The notes under the pieces: generated by a model | Databases searched by the model: none | What the model was told of the DNA's origin: nothing | What the model saw: the letters and a program-made list of their open reading frames with translations, nothing else | Part shown: positions 1 through 9,369 of the stretch, piece by piece | How the letters are laid out: each line of letters begins with the position of its first letter | Numbering within the stretch: the first letter of the stretch is position 1 | NCBI GenBank assembly: GCA_028693165.1 | Contig: JAQUVX010000011.1 | Span: forward strand, 43,096-107,095 | Direction: 5' to 3' | Source of the DNA: Lachnospiraceae bacterium | GTDB taxonomy: Bacteria; Bacillota; Clostridia; Lachnospirales; Lachnospiraceae | Length of the DNA: 64,000 nucleotides | Position numbers and translations under genes: made by a program

Positions 1-528
1 GCGACTGCCCTCTATACTATAAATCAGCTTCCAAAACAAAGATTTTGTCTTACTCCTGGATCGCCCATAATTCAATGCTATCGAGTCCACCATATCAAAT
101 ACTACAACAGGCTTGCCCTGTTCCACATGAGGTTCCTTTTTCTCCAGCACCTCTACGGCTCTCTCGACATATTCCCGGGTTCTGACCAATGCAGCTATTA
201 TCACATCGCTCTCCGCTGCCAGGCTGTTCACAACCGGCTGTAAGGCACTGTCATAATAATAGCTGACCTGTAACGGCCGGGAAGATAATAAGCCCAAAAT
301 GGTCTGAATATAGCTTTTCCCCTTTGCCATCCTATGCACTGTACATTCCGCACCGCAGGTATGATAAAAAGCTATCTCCTCATCTGCAAGCACGTCCTGT
401 GAAATCACAACGATATGCAGCTTATACTGACCGCTCAAAATCTGTATCAGATTATAGTTCTTATGAGAATATCCACTGACCACGGGAAACACTGGCCGCG
501 GAAGAAGCAGCGTACAGTTCTTCTTCAT
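1..528 (-). CDS. Glycosyltransferase, GT4-like, N-terminal part (runs off window)
   Basis: About 176 codons of the N-terminal domain are visible; the rest lies beyond the left edge. The protein starts MKKNCTLLLPRPVFPVVSGY and continues with a segment (SHKNYNLIQIL) typical of the first Rossmann-like domain of GT4 retaining glycosyltransferases, where the acceptor sits. A later FDMVDS stretch also fits GT4 enzymes that handle surface sugars. The ATG is preceded by a strong GGGAGG site about 9 bases away. It is the most downstream visible gene of the right-to-left polysaccharide operon. The donor-binding C-terminal domain cannot be seen, so the sugar specificity is unknown. Family assignment is from motif impression only. 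Confidence 0.6.
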   Translation of the reverse strand, partial: MKKNCTLLLPRPVFPVVSGYSHKNYNLIQILSGQYKLHIVVISQDVLADEEIAFYHTCGAECTVHRMAKGKSYIQTILGLLSSRPLQVSYYYDSALQPVVNSLAAESDVIIAALVRTREYVERAVEVLEKKEPHVEQGKPVVVFDMVDSIALNYGRSRSKTKSLFWKLIYSIEGSR

Positions 529-569
529 TTTATTTTTCCTCCCTGCGCTAACCGGAGTTCTTGTATTAA

Positions 570-1472
570 TTAGTACAATCCTCTCCGAATCAGTTCCCGG
601 ATCGAATCCACCACGACCTGCTTATCTTCTTTATATGTCACGCCAAACCACTTATCCTCTGTCGCCAGCGCCGTCACTTCCGCTTCGCCCTTCTTGATCA
701 TCTTGTCAATAATCTTCGGCAGCAAATACTCGGACTTCACATCCTCCGAAGCAATTGCACCAAGGAATTCTTTAAATCCAGTCTCCAACACGCTGATAAA
801 TGATGCAGGTAATCCCCACATATTCATGGAAACACAACTGTCGACCGCAACCTCTCGATCCTCACCGTTCTCGCCTTTCGCCTGTAACACACCATCTTTC
901 AGCCGGATCTCATACGTCTCCGTGACATCCACCATCTTACCGTCCTTGATGTCACATACGCCTCTGGTCACGCCGCCATTCTCACTTAAGGTGTTGGTCA
1001 GCTTAAACGCCGCCATACACAGATCCATCGGACTCGCCAGCTCATCCATCTCATTTACCAGATATTCATGGATCTTGGCAAATGCCTCCTTGCCATAATA
1101 ATCATCTGCGTTGATTACGATAAATGGCTCTGCCACCACATCCTTCGCCGCAAGCAGCGCCTGTCCGGTTCCCCATGGCTTGGAACGATTCCATTTTCCT
1201 TTATATTCCTGCGGAAGATCATCCACTTCCTGATACGCATAGGCCACTTCCGTCAACTTCTCAATCCGATTGCCAATAATCTCCCGAAAATCCTTGTCCA
1301 GATCCTTACGGATGATAAATACCACTTTGTTAAATCCAGCTTCCAATGCATCATGGATTGAATAATCCATAATAATCTCTCCATTTGGTCCAACCGGCTC
1401 CAACTGCTTGATTCCACCGCCAAAGCGGCTTCCAATACCTGCTGCCATAATTACCAGTGCTGTTTTCTTCAT
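570..1472 (-). CDS. Sugar-1-phosphate-type nucleotidyltransferase family protein
   Basis: A 300-residue protein with the N-terminal nucleotide-binding signature of the NTP_transferase fold (IMAAGIGSRFGGGIKQLEPV, residues about 8-27) and a metal-binding INADDYYG motif near residue 120. Such enzymes transfer an NMP to a sugar phosphate or a related phosphorylated compound, giving an activated donor for polysaccharide assembly. The exact substrate cannot be read from the sequence: it is neither a clear RmlA nor a clear GalU. Its ATG overlaps the stop of the preceding glf remnant (ATGA), so it was probably translated in coupling with that gene. It belongs to the polysaccharide operon. Confidence 0.75.
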   Translation of the reverse strand: MKKTALVIMAAGIGSRFGGGIKQLEPVGPNGEIIMDYSIHDALEAGFNKVVFIIRKDLDKDFREIIGNRIEKLTEVAYAYQEVDDLPQEYKGKWNRSKPWGTGQALLAAKDVVAEPFIVINADDYYGKEAFAKIHEYLVNEMDELASPMDLCMAAFKLTNTLSENGGVTRGVCDIKDGKMVDVTETYEIRLKDGVLQAKGENGEDREVAVDSCVSMNMWGLPASFISVLETGFKEFLGAIASEDVKSEYLLPKIIDKMIKKGEAEVTALATEDKWFGVTYKEDKQVVVDSIRELIRRGLY

Positions 1473-2002
1473 TTGTTCAACCCCTCCTCACACCGCTCCA
1501 GTGCCGACGCAATCACTGCGTCCATATCATAATACTTGTACTCGCCAAGCCGTCCACCGAAGATTACCTTTTCTTCCTGCTCCGCCAGTTCCTTATATTC
1601 CTCATAAAGTTTCCCGTTCTTCTCATCGTTTACCGGATAATATGGCTCATCCCCCAGTTTCCATTCAGAGCTATACTCGCGGCTGATCACCGTCTTCGAA
1701 AGATCCTTGCCTTCATCATCCTTCCCAAATTCAAACCACTTATGCTCGATGATTCTCGTCCATGGAGTCTCACGATCCGTATAGTTCACTGCAGCATTTC
1801 CCTGGAAATTTGGCGCCTCCGGAGTCACTGCGCCCCACATCTTATTGAAGGTGTACATGTTAAACGGCAGCGAATACAATTCTCCATGATAATTCGCTAC
1901 CGGTGAATTCGTAAACCGGTTAAATTCCGCGAACTGCGTGATATACTTGTGAACATGAATGCCCTCTACGTCCTCGGTGTATACATTTCCCGCTTTATTT
2001 AC
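1469..2002 (-). pseudogene. glf: UDP-galactopyranose mutase remnant with internal in-frame deletions
   Basis: The stretch reads as a shortened Glf of about 177 codons, while intact family members have about 365-370. It enters directly after the acyltransferase stop with AGNVYTEDVEGIHVHKY, then jumps to ITQFAEFNRFTNSPVANYHG. The segment normally between them (GAHIFHT...VWDY) is absent. After FNKMWGAVTPE it jumps again to PNFQGNAAVNYTDRETP, losing roughly 140 residues, and then runs intact to the normal C-terminus (GRLGEYKYYDMD). The N-terminal FAD-binding GxGxxG region, most flavin contacts and the substrate lid are missing, so it cannot act as a mutase. Deletion sizes are estimated from memory of the family. 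The remaining codons are well preserved, which suggests recent loss. Confidence 0.85.
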
Positions 2003-3136
2003 TCATGCCTTTGTCGTGTTATAGAGTCCTATCAAACACCTTTTCCCGATCTCATACAACTTCACACCCAAATAAGATATCAGAAATATTCCCACAGTCA
2101 TTCCTATCGTATAAACCACTTCCCCCGCCACACCTGGCACATTAGCAAATACCACATTTTGAATCAACTGAATCCAACCTCGCGCCTGTAGGTATTCATA
2201 TATCGGAAGATGAACCAGATAAATAAGAAATGAACACGATGACAAATTCAATATTAGCCAGCTATTTTCTGTTTTTAAATATCGTCCCGCAAACAACAGA
2301 CATGCCCACACGATACACAGACCACAAAATAAGCCAATAAAGCTATACCAATAAAGAAGACATATGAGATTAATATGTAAAGCATCTGCTTTTATAATCA
2401 AAAACATTCGAAGCAGGTTCATTATCACAAAAAGCAAGCCTGGTATCCAAAACGAAAAATGTTTCTTAAAATCATCTCGATACTTATAGAGATACCAGCC
2501 CCAAATCATCTCGATTGATGCTGGCACTACTGCATTAATTGAATGATGAGAAAAACCTCCCAACGCATTTCTCGAAAGATCATTTAATACAAAGAAAGCC
2601 GCAGACACCCATAAAAATGTTCGAATTTTTATTTTATCTTCCCCCAGGTGTTGCACAAAAGCATACATGATCGGAAAACAGACTATTAATAATATGTGCA
2701 CATATAAATACCACAAATGGTCAATACCTTGTACCGGATTTTTCCATTCTAACAATGTAATGATAATCGTTCGAATTTCCTGCCTCGTGTGATAGACACT
2801 CTGCACAAGATTTTCTCCCCGCCATAACCAGCCACCAAACAGATAGATGATTATCGAAAACCCAATCATAGGACAAAGAATCTTAGACACCATCTTTTTC
2901 ATTTGTGAAACATAATTTCCATCTCGAAACAAAAACGCTCCTGTTATCATCCAAAAAACTGCCACACCATCCGCCAGAAAACACGCAATTAGCAAACGAC
3001 TGCCATCCATATAGCCCTGCTCCTGATATCCAAGACAAACATGGACTCCAATTACAATAAGGCACGCCATCAAACGTGCCAATTCTATCCCAACATCTCG
3101 TTTTGATGACTGTCTAACTGCAAAATCTTCTTTCAT
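2003..3136 (-). CDS. Acyltransferase 3 family membrane protein
   Basis: A 377-residue multispanning protein. The N-terminus (RDVGIELARLMACLIVIGVHV) has the Acyl_transf_3 pattern, in which an arginine and a histidine in the first membrane segment are functional. Roughly ten hydrophobic segments follow. The family O-acetylates or otherwise acylates surface sugars from the cytoplasmic membrane. The start overlaps the stop of the upstream glycosyltransferase by four bases (ATGA), with GGGGAG ahead. It is the last member of a GT2-GT2-acyltransferase triplet that appears twice in this operon. Acyl donor and sugar target are unknown. Confidence 0.8.
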   Translation of the reverse strand: MKEDFAVRQSSKRDVGIELARLMACLIVIGVHVCLGYQEQGYMDGSRLLIACFLADGVAVFWMITGAFLFRDGNYVSQMKKMVSKILCPMIGFSIIIYLFGGWLWRGENLVQSVYHTRQEIRTIIITLLEWKNPVQGIDHLWYLYVHILLIVCFPIMYAFVQHLGEDKIKIRTFLWVSAAFFVLNDLSRNALGGFSHHSINAVVPASIEMIWGWYLYKYRDDFKKHFSFWIPGLLFVIMNLLRMFLIIKADALHINLICLLYWYSFIGLFCGLCIVWACLLFAGRYLKTENSWLILNLSSCSFLIYLVHLPIYEYLQARGWIQLIQNVVFANVPGVAGEVVYTIGMTVGIFLISYLGVKLYEIGKRCLIGLYNTTKA

Positions 3137-4101
3137 TTCACTGCTCCCCGTTTAACACGCTCCAGATACCGAAAAACAGCTTTGTGCATCGAACCCGGAG
3201 AGGAAAACAAACAATCATATTTTTCCCAAACACAAAACAGTTTATCTACCAGTTCTTTTTTCCTCTCTTTATCTGTATATTGCTTTAAATCATATCCCAT
3301 AAAGCTAACTGACCAATTAAAAAAAGATTTTTTATATTCATCAAGAATCCCAAGTTCTTGCCAATACTCCGCAATCGTGTCAACTAATTCAATATGCTGA
3401 TCGTATTTCTCGTCTAACCGTTTAGACGCCGAGAACATAAGTGAATTTTCTCGATACCATCGATAACAATATAGCCTGTCATCCAAAAAGGATATGCTGC
3501 CCGCCTGCGGAAATGCATAAAATTGAAATACAAGATCTTCTCCAAATTTAATAGTTTCATCAAACTCCAACTTATTCTTATTAATAAATTCACGTTTAAA
3601 GCATTGCCTCCACACAAACGGAAATGCTCCACGCTCCTCAAATAATGCTTCCTCAGAAAACTTCTCATATCTGAATTTTCTTGGCGATAACGTGTTCATC
3701 AGCCATACACCCGGTTCTGGATATTCCGGAAAACAGTATGCACCAAATGAGATTATATCTGGTGCAGTTTCCAAAATTTCTTTATACAAACATTCACACG
3801 CATTCCGGGTTATGTAATCATCCGAATCCAAGAACAAAACATAATCCCCAGTAGCTAACCGTATGCCTGCATTTCTTGCAGAAGATAACCCACCGTTTTC
3901 CTTTTCAATATACCGGATTCGATTATCATGCTTAAGATATTCCTTTACAATTTCATCAGACTTGTCTTTGGTCCCATCATTAACACATATGATTTCAATA
4001 TCGTACAAAGTCTGCGTTATAACACTTTCCAGACATTGGCTCAAATATTGCTCAACATTATAGATTGGAATGATAATTGATATCTTTGCCCCTTTTTTCA
4101 T
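3133..4101 (-). CDS. Family 2 glycosyltransferase
   Basis: A 322-residue GT-A fold enzyme. The start (ISIIIPIYNVEQYLSQCLES) is the classic GT2 donor-binding strand and loop, followed by CVNDGTKDKS and the DXD-type metal motif LDSDDY near residue 95. No membrane segment is obvious, so it should act on the cytoplasmic face on a lipid-linked intermediate. It is related in layout and length to the 327-residue GT2 near 12.1-13.1 kb and sits in the matching position of the duplicated triplet. An AGAGGAAA ribosome site precedes the ATG. Sugar specificity is unknown. Confidence 0.85.
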   Translation of the reverse strand: MKKGAKISIIIPIYNVEQYLSQCLESVITQTLYDIEIICVNDGTKDKSDEIVKEYLKHDNRIRYIEKENGGLSSARNAGIRLATGDYVLFLDSDDYITRNACECLYKEILETAPDIISFGAYCFPEYPEPGVWLMNTLSPRKFRYEKFSEEALFEERGAFPFVWRQCFKREFINKNKLEFDETIKFGEDLVFQFYAFPQAGSISFLDDRLYCYRWYRENSLMFSASKRLDEKYDQHIELVDTIAEYWQELGILDEYKKSFFNWSVSFMGYDLKQYTDKERKKELVDKLFCVWEKYDCLFSSPGSMHKAVFRYLERVKRGAVK

Positions 4102-4104
4102 ATG

Positions 4105-5268
4105 CTATTTCCTCTGTGTTAATTTTTTGAAGAATAATGCTATTGTATATGCAACCCCATGATCACCAATACACCGAATACCGCCCTGCATCTTGCGCGG
4201 AATAAAGGTAATTGCACGCCCAATTCGGTAGGACTTTGAATTCAGAATTTTTTCCAGCTCTGCATTTGCCTTTCTGGAGCTCATTGCCATATTCGTATGC
4301 GCCTGAACCGGATCATTGATAATATCCAAAAGTCTTTCCCATTTGTAATCCTCAAAATATTCTTTATTTAAAGTTCCATTCTTCATATCTTCTGCAAATT
4401 CATTAGAAAACCGTTCCATAAATAAATACTTATATTTTGAGGCTAAGCGCTCATAATTCCATATATAGGAATCATATTTGATTCTATTTTTGACATATTC
4501 CAGCTTCCCTCTTTTATAAGGTCTTTCACTAAGGAAACGCTCCATTTCCTCATACTCATCACACACGCAGAAAACTTTTCCCTTTGAGTTCACTGACGAA
4601 TTTTCATTGTCCTGTCTGTAATGCAGATACGCCTCCCGCACTAACTGGATGCGTTCAGCACAAGTCCACACCTTAAAATTGAAAGAAGCATCCTGATAAG
4701 AAGCACCTGGTGTCTCATTAAATCTAATTCCATTCTCTTTTATGAACTCATTTCTATATATCGATGACCATATTGTAGGTTTAATATTGAAAAACTCTAC
4801 CTGCTCCATCTTGGCATTAAAATCTTCAGATGGGCATATCGTACGATTGCACATAATCTTAGATGCAATCTCTACTTTTTCATTTTTTTCTTCTGGAATA
4901 GAATAATATAAATAATATCCCGATTTCACCACATCCAGACTCTGGTTTTTTGCAGTCTGATATAGCTTTTCGAACATATTAGCATCTGCATAGTCGTCTG
5001 ACTCCACAATACCAATGTACTCTCCCTGTGCCAAATCAAACCCGCGATTCATAGAGGCCCCATATCCCGAATTTTCTTTATGAATCACTTTAACGCGAGA
5101 ATCCTTTTTGACATACTCATCAATTATAAGTGGTGAAGAATCTGTAGAACCATCGTTTACACATATAATTTCAATGTCTTTCAATGTTTGATTTACCACA
5201 CTGTCCAGGCACTGCCTCAGATACTTTTCAACATTATAAATTGGTATTACTATAGATACCTTTACCAT
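4105..5268 (-). CDS. Family 2 glycosyltransferase with conserved C-terminal tail motif
   Basis: A GT2 enzyme of about 387 residues with VSIVIPIYNVEKYL at the N-terminus, CVNDGSTDSS, and VESDDYAD as the metal-binding motif. Three ATGs stand in a row after AGGAGG; the third gives the best spacing (about 7 bases) and is used here. The first overlaps the stop of the upstream gene. The C-terminus carries NSKSYRIGRAITFIPRKM, a pattern seen again in two other GT2 genes of this operon. It is strongly similar throughout (NSGYG, FNETPGASYQDASF, LHYRQDNENSSV) to the GT2 near 13.1-14.3 kb, so the two are duplicates. Donor and acceptor are unknown. Confidence 0.85.
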   Translation of the reverse strand: MVKVSIVIPIYNVEKYLRQCLDSVVNQTLKDIEIICVNDGSTDSSPLIIDEYVKKDSRVKVIHKENSGYGASMNRGFDLAQGEYIGIVESDDYADANMFEKLYQTAKNQSLDVVKSGYYLYYSIPEEKNEKVEIASKIMCNRTICPSEDFNAKMEQVEFFNIKPTIWSSIYRNEFIKENGIRFNETPGASYQDASFNFKVWTCAERIQLVREAYLHYRQDNENSSVNSKGKVFCVCDEYEEMERFLSERPYKRGKLEYVKNRIKYDSYIWNYERLASKYKYLFMERFSNEFAEDMKNGTLNKEYFEDYKWERLLDIINDPVQAHTNMAMSSRKANAELEKILNSKSYRIGRAITFIPRKMQGGIRCIGDHGVAYTIALFFKKLTQRK

Positions 5269-5270
5269 CA

Positions 5271-7190
5271 TCATTCCTCCTGATTTTCAGTATTCTTTCT
5301 CAACAGAATCATTAGTGCTGGGGATGAAACTGCTGCTGGTGCAAAATAGCGAAAACAATCATTCACCGGCGAAGCGATACAGGATAAAATCACCAAGAGA
5401 ACTGCCATGATCGGCAATAGCTCAAGATAACGTTTCCTACGCAAAAAGAAGTAGCCCAGCAAAACGATACTCCACGTATAATATGCGCAATGATCCGTAA
5501 GGTTCAACACTGGCAAGACATCCCATAATCGTGCCCAGGCATGAAGAACCTCCCTTCCCGTTTGTCCCCAATCGTGATAATGAAATGTATAGTTTTCCCC
5601 ATTTGCTGTGCGAATCCAATTAAAGATCGTCATACCACTATTGTAATTCCCCGCCCAATATGGAAACTCCGGCGTAAAAGCATAATACCCATAACTTTGA
5701 GCTACTGCTGCTTCCACATAAGATTTGGGATATTTTGCAAACATTCTCAGCCATGTTTTCAGGTATTCGCTCTTACTGCTTTCATCTTTGATGTGCCCCA
5801 TTATCTGATCCTTAATTGGATCTGATAAAATAGGATTATACTTTTCTGCTAACGAATCATATTCCATCACTTGATCTATGACCGTTTTCTCTTTATCACT
5901 TATCTTATCCGAATAATCCCGTACCGTTCTCGCGGTTTGCTGCAATGGAATCGACAATGCCTCAACTTTGCTTCCAGCAGCCACACCTCCATAATTCATA
6001 ATGTAATGATTGTATCCAAAATATATTCCTAAACACCCCAGCAAAATCAAGCAGTATCGCCAATATGCCCTTCTTAGCAGAATTACCATGAACATAATTG
6101 TGAGTGGCGCCACCGCATAAATCAGGTTATTTCTAAATAAAGATGCCATAACCCCTGCAACACTGTACAAAAGAAAATGTTTTAATTCAAGCCGCCGCTT
6201 ATTTATATCCAGAACCAGTATTGCTGCCATTATGATAAAGAGGCAAAACCACGCAAGTCCAAAGGTATCTTTAAACGCATGCTTTGCATATGCTCCCCAT
6301 ACAGGAGTCACCGCAAAAAATACCATTACCGACAGATAAATACCTTTCGGCAAATTTCTTTTTTTCAAATTATATACCAGGTAACTAAAGATAGCCGCCA
6401 TTATGGTATCGCGGGTAAGCACATATAAAAAAACGCCAATATTTTCACTGTGTAATCTTACCCCTATTTTATAAAATATTCCCAATACACAGGAAGAAAA
6501 CCATGGATCATGGTTGCTTGCAAAGCCACCATTTATACCGAGAAAACTATTCAGTTGACGATATACATCCCAATCCATGCTTGCCGGATAATACGTGACA
6601 ATCCAGGGAAGCCAGGCAAGAAAAATAACACAAAAAGCTGCTAATCCTATATGTCTGGTTAATACTTTTTCAAATGCCCTTGCCGGTCTGTCGGATCTGA
6701 CCGCACATTCTTCTATATATTCCCACAGATGATCTGCCCAATAACCAAGCATATAAAACAGATTACTCCAGCCAATAATAAGCAGACTTCCAACCACTAC
6801 GCCATAATAATCCTTCAGGAAAAACAGGCTGTCTAAATAGTACATCGCCAATCCTGATACATTTAATAAACCAAACACAACACTGAGCAGACACAAAACT
6901 GGTCGAATATTCTCTTTTTTTCTTCTATGCTCATATGATGTAATCACAATACAGGCAAAAAAGAAAAGACTCAGCATTATCCACTCAACCTGGTATCCAT
7001 CCAGGGATTTTGATAATTTTATCATTGCATTAGCCAGACTATTTTGAGTTGTTTCATCTTCAATGAGATCTGGCAGAATATAACGAAAAGAGCAGGCTGT
7101 ACCAATAAATATCCCTCCTAATCCCATTAACACTGTCTTCATGGGCGAAGTAAATATCTGCTTTACTGTACACTGATTTTTCATTTCCAT
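5271..7190 (-). CDS. Large polytopic membrane protein (DUF6020-like), polysaccharide locus
   Basis: A 639-residue protein with many hydrophobic segments and a soluble loop between about residues 400 and 540 (LQQTARTVRDYSDKISDKEK, then the WLRMFAKYPKSYVEAA region). The architecture recalls GT-C type glycosyltransferases or lipid-linked-sugar modifying proteins, but no catalytic motif was recognised, so no reaction is claimed. The DUF6020 label is from recall. It starts a few bases after the UDP-glucose dehydrogenase stop and its own stop overlaps the next GT2. A broken homologue lies at 9.4-11.0 kb, with matching segments such as GIPLQQMAGVVYYNGKI. Confidence 0.7.
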   Translation of the reverse strand: MEMKNQCTVKQIFTSPMKTVLMGLGGIFIGTACSFRYILPDLIEDETTQNSLANAMIKLSKSLDGYQVEWIMLSLFFFACIVITSYEHRRKKENIRPVLCLLSVVFGLLNVSGLAMYYLDSLFFLKDYYGVVVGSLLIIGWSNLFYMLGYWADHLWEYIEECAVRSDRPARAFEKVLTRHIGLAAFCVIFLAWLPWIVTYYPASMDWDVYRQLNSFLGINGGFASNHDPWFSSCVLGIFYKIGVRLHSENIGVFLYVLTRDTIMAAIFSYLVYNLKKRNLPKGIYLSVMVFFAVTPVWGAYAKHAFKDTFGLAWFCLFIIMAAILVLDINKRRLELKHFLLYSVAGVMASLFRNNLIYAVAPLTIMFMVILLRRAYWRYCLILLGCLGIYFGYNHYIMNYGGVAAGSKVEALSIPLQQTARTVRDYSDKISDKEKTVIDQVMEYDSLAEKYNPILSDPIKDQIMGHIKDESSKSEYLKTWLRMFAKYPKSYVEAAVAQSYGYYAFTPEFPYWAGNYNSGMTIFNWIRTANGENYTFHYHDWGQTGREVLHAWARLWDVLPVLNLTDHCAYYTWSIVLLGYFFLRRKRYLELLPIMAVLLVILSCIASPVNDCFRYFAPAAVSSPALMILLRKNTENQEE

Positions 7191-7194
7191 CTTA

Positions 7195-8364
7195 CTAATC
7201 CCTTCTCAAAACATCTCGCGTATATACCTTGTCTTTTACATCTTCCAAAGCATCATCCCATCGATTTGCCACAATCACATCCGATACCCGCTTAAACTCC
7301 TCCAGATTCCGTATCACTTTAGAGCGAAAGAACTCATCGTCCTTCAAAGTCGGTTCATACACCACTACTTCTACGCCCTTCGCTTTAATTCGTTTCATAA
7401 CCCCTTGGATCGAGGACTGCCGAAAATTATCTGAATTAGATTTCATTGTCAATCGATACACACCTACGACTGACGGATTTCTCTCCATTACGCGCTCCGC
7501 CACAAAATCTTTTCTTGTCCGGTTCGCATCCACGATTGCTCCCATGATATTGTTTGGCACATTCTGATAATTCGCAAGCAGTTGCTTCGTATCCTTCGGC
7601 AAACAATAGCCGCCATATCCAAAAGAAGGATTGTTATAAAAATTTCCAACTCTTGGATCCATACAAACGCCCTCGATAATCTGCTTACTGTCCAAACCGC
7701 GAACTTCCGCATAAGTGTCCAATTCATTGAAAAATGATACTCTCATTGCTAAATACGTATTTGCAAAAAGTTTGATGGCTTCCGCCTCTGTCGAACCAAC
7801 AAACAAAGTTTGAATGTCTGCCTTAATAGCACCTTCCTGAAGAAGTCCCGCAAATGTACGTGCACGGTCAGAATCTTCCCCCACAACAATTCTGGATGGA
7901 TACAGGTTATCGTACAAGGCCCTGCCTTCCCTCAAAAATTCCGGCGAGAAAATAATATTCTCAGTTCCATACCGCTCTCTCATACGCTTAGTGTATCCTA
8001 CCGGAACCGTGGACTTAACAATAATCAGTGCCTGCGGTGCATACTCAAGAATCTTCTCAATCGCATCTTCCACAGAGCTGGTATCAAAATAATTCATTTT
8101 AGGATCATAATTGGTCGGAGTAGAAACAATCACAAATTCCGCTCCGTTATAAGCTTCCTTTGGCTCCAACGTTGCTCTTAAGTTCAATGGCTTCTCCGCC
8201 AGATATTTCTCTAACTCCTTGTCAACAATCGGTGATTTGCGATTATTGATCATCTCCACCTTCTCTGGAATGATATCCAGCGCTCTCACTTCATTGTGCT
8301 GTGCTAAGAGCACTGCATTTGACAACCCTACATATCCGGTTCCTGCTACTGCAATTTTTCTCAT
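7195..8364 (-). CDS. ugd: UDP-glucose/nucleotide-sugar 6-dehydrogenase
   Basis: A 389-residue enzyme. It has an N-terminal NAD-binding motif ([12 protein letters not shown]), a central [10 protein letters not shown] segment, the substrate-domain pattern [17 protein letters not shown], and the catalytic-cysteine motif [12 protein letters not shown] near residue 257. This is the UDP-glucose/GDP-mannose dehydrogenase family, which oxidises C6 twice with NAD+ to give a uronic acid donor; UDP-glucuronate is the likeliest product. The ATG chosen has GAGGTG about 6 bases upstream; a GTG two codons earlier is less well placed. It supplies an acidic sugar to the surrounding polysaccharide operon. Confidence 0.9.
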   Translation of the reverse strand: MRKIAVAGTGYVGLSNAVLLAQHNEVRALDIIPEKVEMINNRKSPIVDKELEKYLAEKPLNLRATLEPKEAYNGAEFVIVSTPTNYDPKMNYFDTSSVEDAIEKILEYAPQALIIVKSTVPVGYTKRMRERYGTENIIFSPEFLREGRALYDNLYPSRIVVGEDSDRARTFAGLLQEGAIKADIQTLFVGSTEAEAIKLFANTYLAMRVSFFNELDTYAEVRGLDSKQIIEGVCMDPRVGNFYNNPSFGYGGYCLPKDTKQLLANYQNVPNNIMGAIVDANRTRKDFVAERVMERNPSVVGVYRLTMKSNSDNFRQSSIQGVMKRIKAKGVEVVVYEPTLKDDEFFRSKVIRNLEEFKRVSDVIVANRWDDALEDVKDKVYTRDVLRRD

Positions 8365-8397
8365 TTCCACACCTCACACTGCATAGTTTTCATTCTA

Positions 8398-9336
8398 TCA
8401 TATTTGTTTTCTCTTATACGCGTCTTCAATCATATTCAGTCGAAATTCATACTGCTGTCGATCTTTCTCAACCATCGTAGCTAAAATAACACCAGAAAAG
8501 AAAGACAAAATTGCTGCCGTCTCAATAAACCCTGCCACAATCAGCGTCGGGAAATTTGGAACCATTCCCGTGTGAATAAACTTAATCAAAATCGGAACAA
8601 ACAGTACCACTGCAAAAAATGTCATAACCGCCGCAAACCCGCCAAAAAATCCCATCGGCCGATAATTTTTATACAGTCTGAATATCGTTCTTAAAACTTT
8701 TATTCCATCCGAATACGTATTTAGCTTTGACTCACTTCCCTCCGGTCGATCACGATATTCAATAATCACATTTTCGATTCGCATATTTTTTTCTACCGCA
8801 TGAATACTCATCTCTGTTTCAATCTCAAATCCTTTGGATAAGACCGGAAAGCTTTTCACAAACAAGTAGCTGAATGCTCTGTATCCCGTCATAATATCCC
8901 GAATATTCGTATGAAAAAGCTGGTTGATGCTGCCACGCACAACGCTATTTCCAAGATTATGAAACGGCCTCTTATTTTCCTCGAAATATGTAGATGACAG
9001 CCTGTCCCCCACAACCATATCCGTCCTTTTCTCCAGAACCAGCTCTGCCATCTGGCGTCCATACTCCGCCGGATAAGTGTCATCTCCATCAATCATAATG
9101 TAGCATTCTGCATCGATCTCCCGAAACATTCTGCGTATTACATTTCCTTTACCCTGCTGATACTCATGACGAACAATCGCTCCTGCTGCCAATGCCAGTT
9201 CCGCGGTATTATCACTGGAATTGTTGTCATAGACATAAATCGCTGCCTCTGGAAGCTCCTTTTTCCAATCTGCAACCACCTTTTCGACTGTCTTGCTTTC
9301 ATTGTAACAGGGTATTAATACTGCTATTTTATCCAT
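8398..9336 (-). CDS. Family 2 glycosyltransferase, polyprenyl-phosphate type (GtrB/DPM1-like)
   Basis: A 312-residue GT2 whose catalytic part (VLIPCYNESKTVEKVV, then IDGDDTYPAEY near residue 85) matches dolichol/undecaprenyl-phosphate hexose synthases. It ends in two hydrophobic segments (about residues 230-255 and 262-290), as in GtrB and DPM1 relatives. Such enzymes load a sugar on undecaprenyl phosphate for use outside the membrane. The adjacent polytopic proteins (the intact one next to ugd and the broken one just downstream) are natural candidates for the partner that uses the product; that pairing is inference. A GAGGAGA site precedes the ATG. Confidence 0.8.
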   Translation of the reverse strand: MDKIAVLIPCYNESKTVEKVVADWKKELPEAAIYVYDNNSSDNTAELALAAGAIVRHEYQQGKGNVIRRMFREIDAECYIMIDGDDTYPAEYGRQMAELVLEKRTDMVVGDRLSSTYFEENKRPFHNLGNSVVRGSINQLFHTNIRDIMTGYRAFSYLFVKSFPVLSKGFEIETEMSIHAVEKNMRIENVIIEYRDRPEGSESKLNTYSDGIKVLRTIFRLYKNYRPMGFFGGFAAVMTFFAVVLFVPILIKFIHTGMVPNFPTLIVAGFIETAAILSFFSGVILATMVEKDRQQYEFRLNMIEDAYKRKQI

Positions 9337-9369
9337 GTTTGCACTCTCCTCTTAGTATTATATATCATT

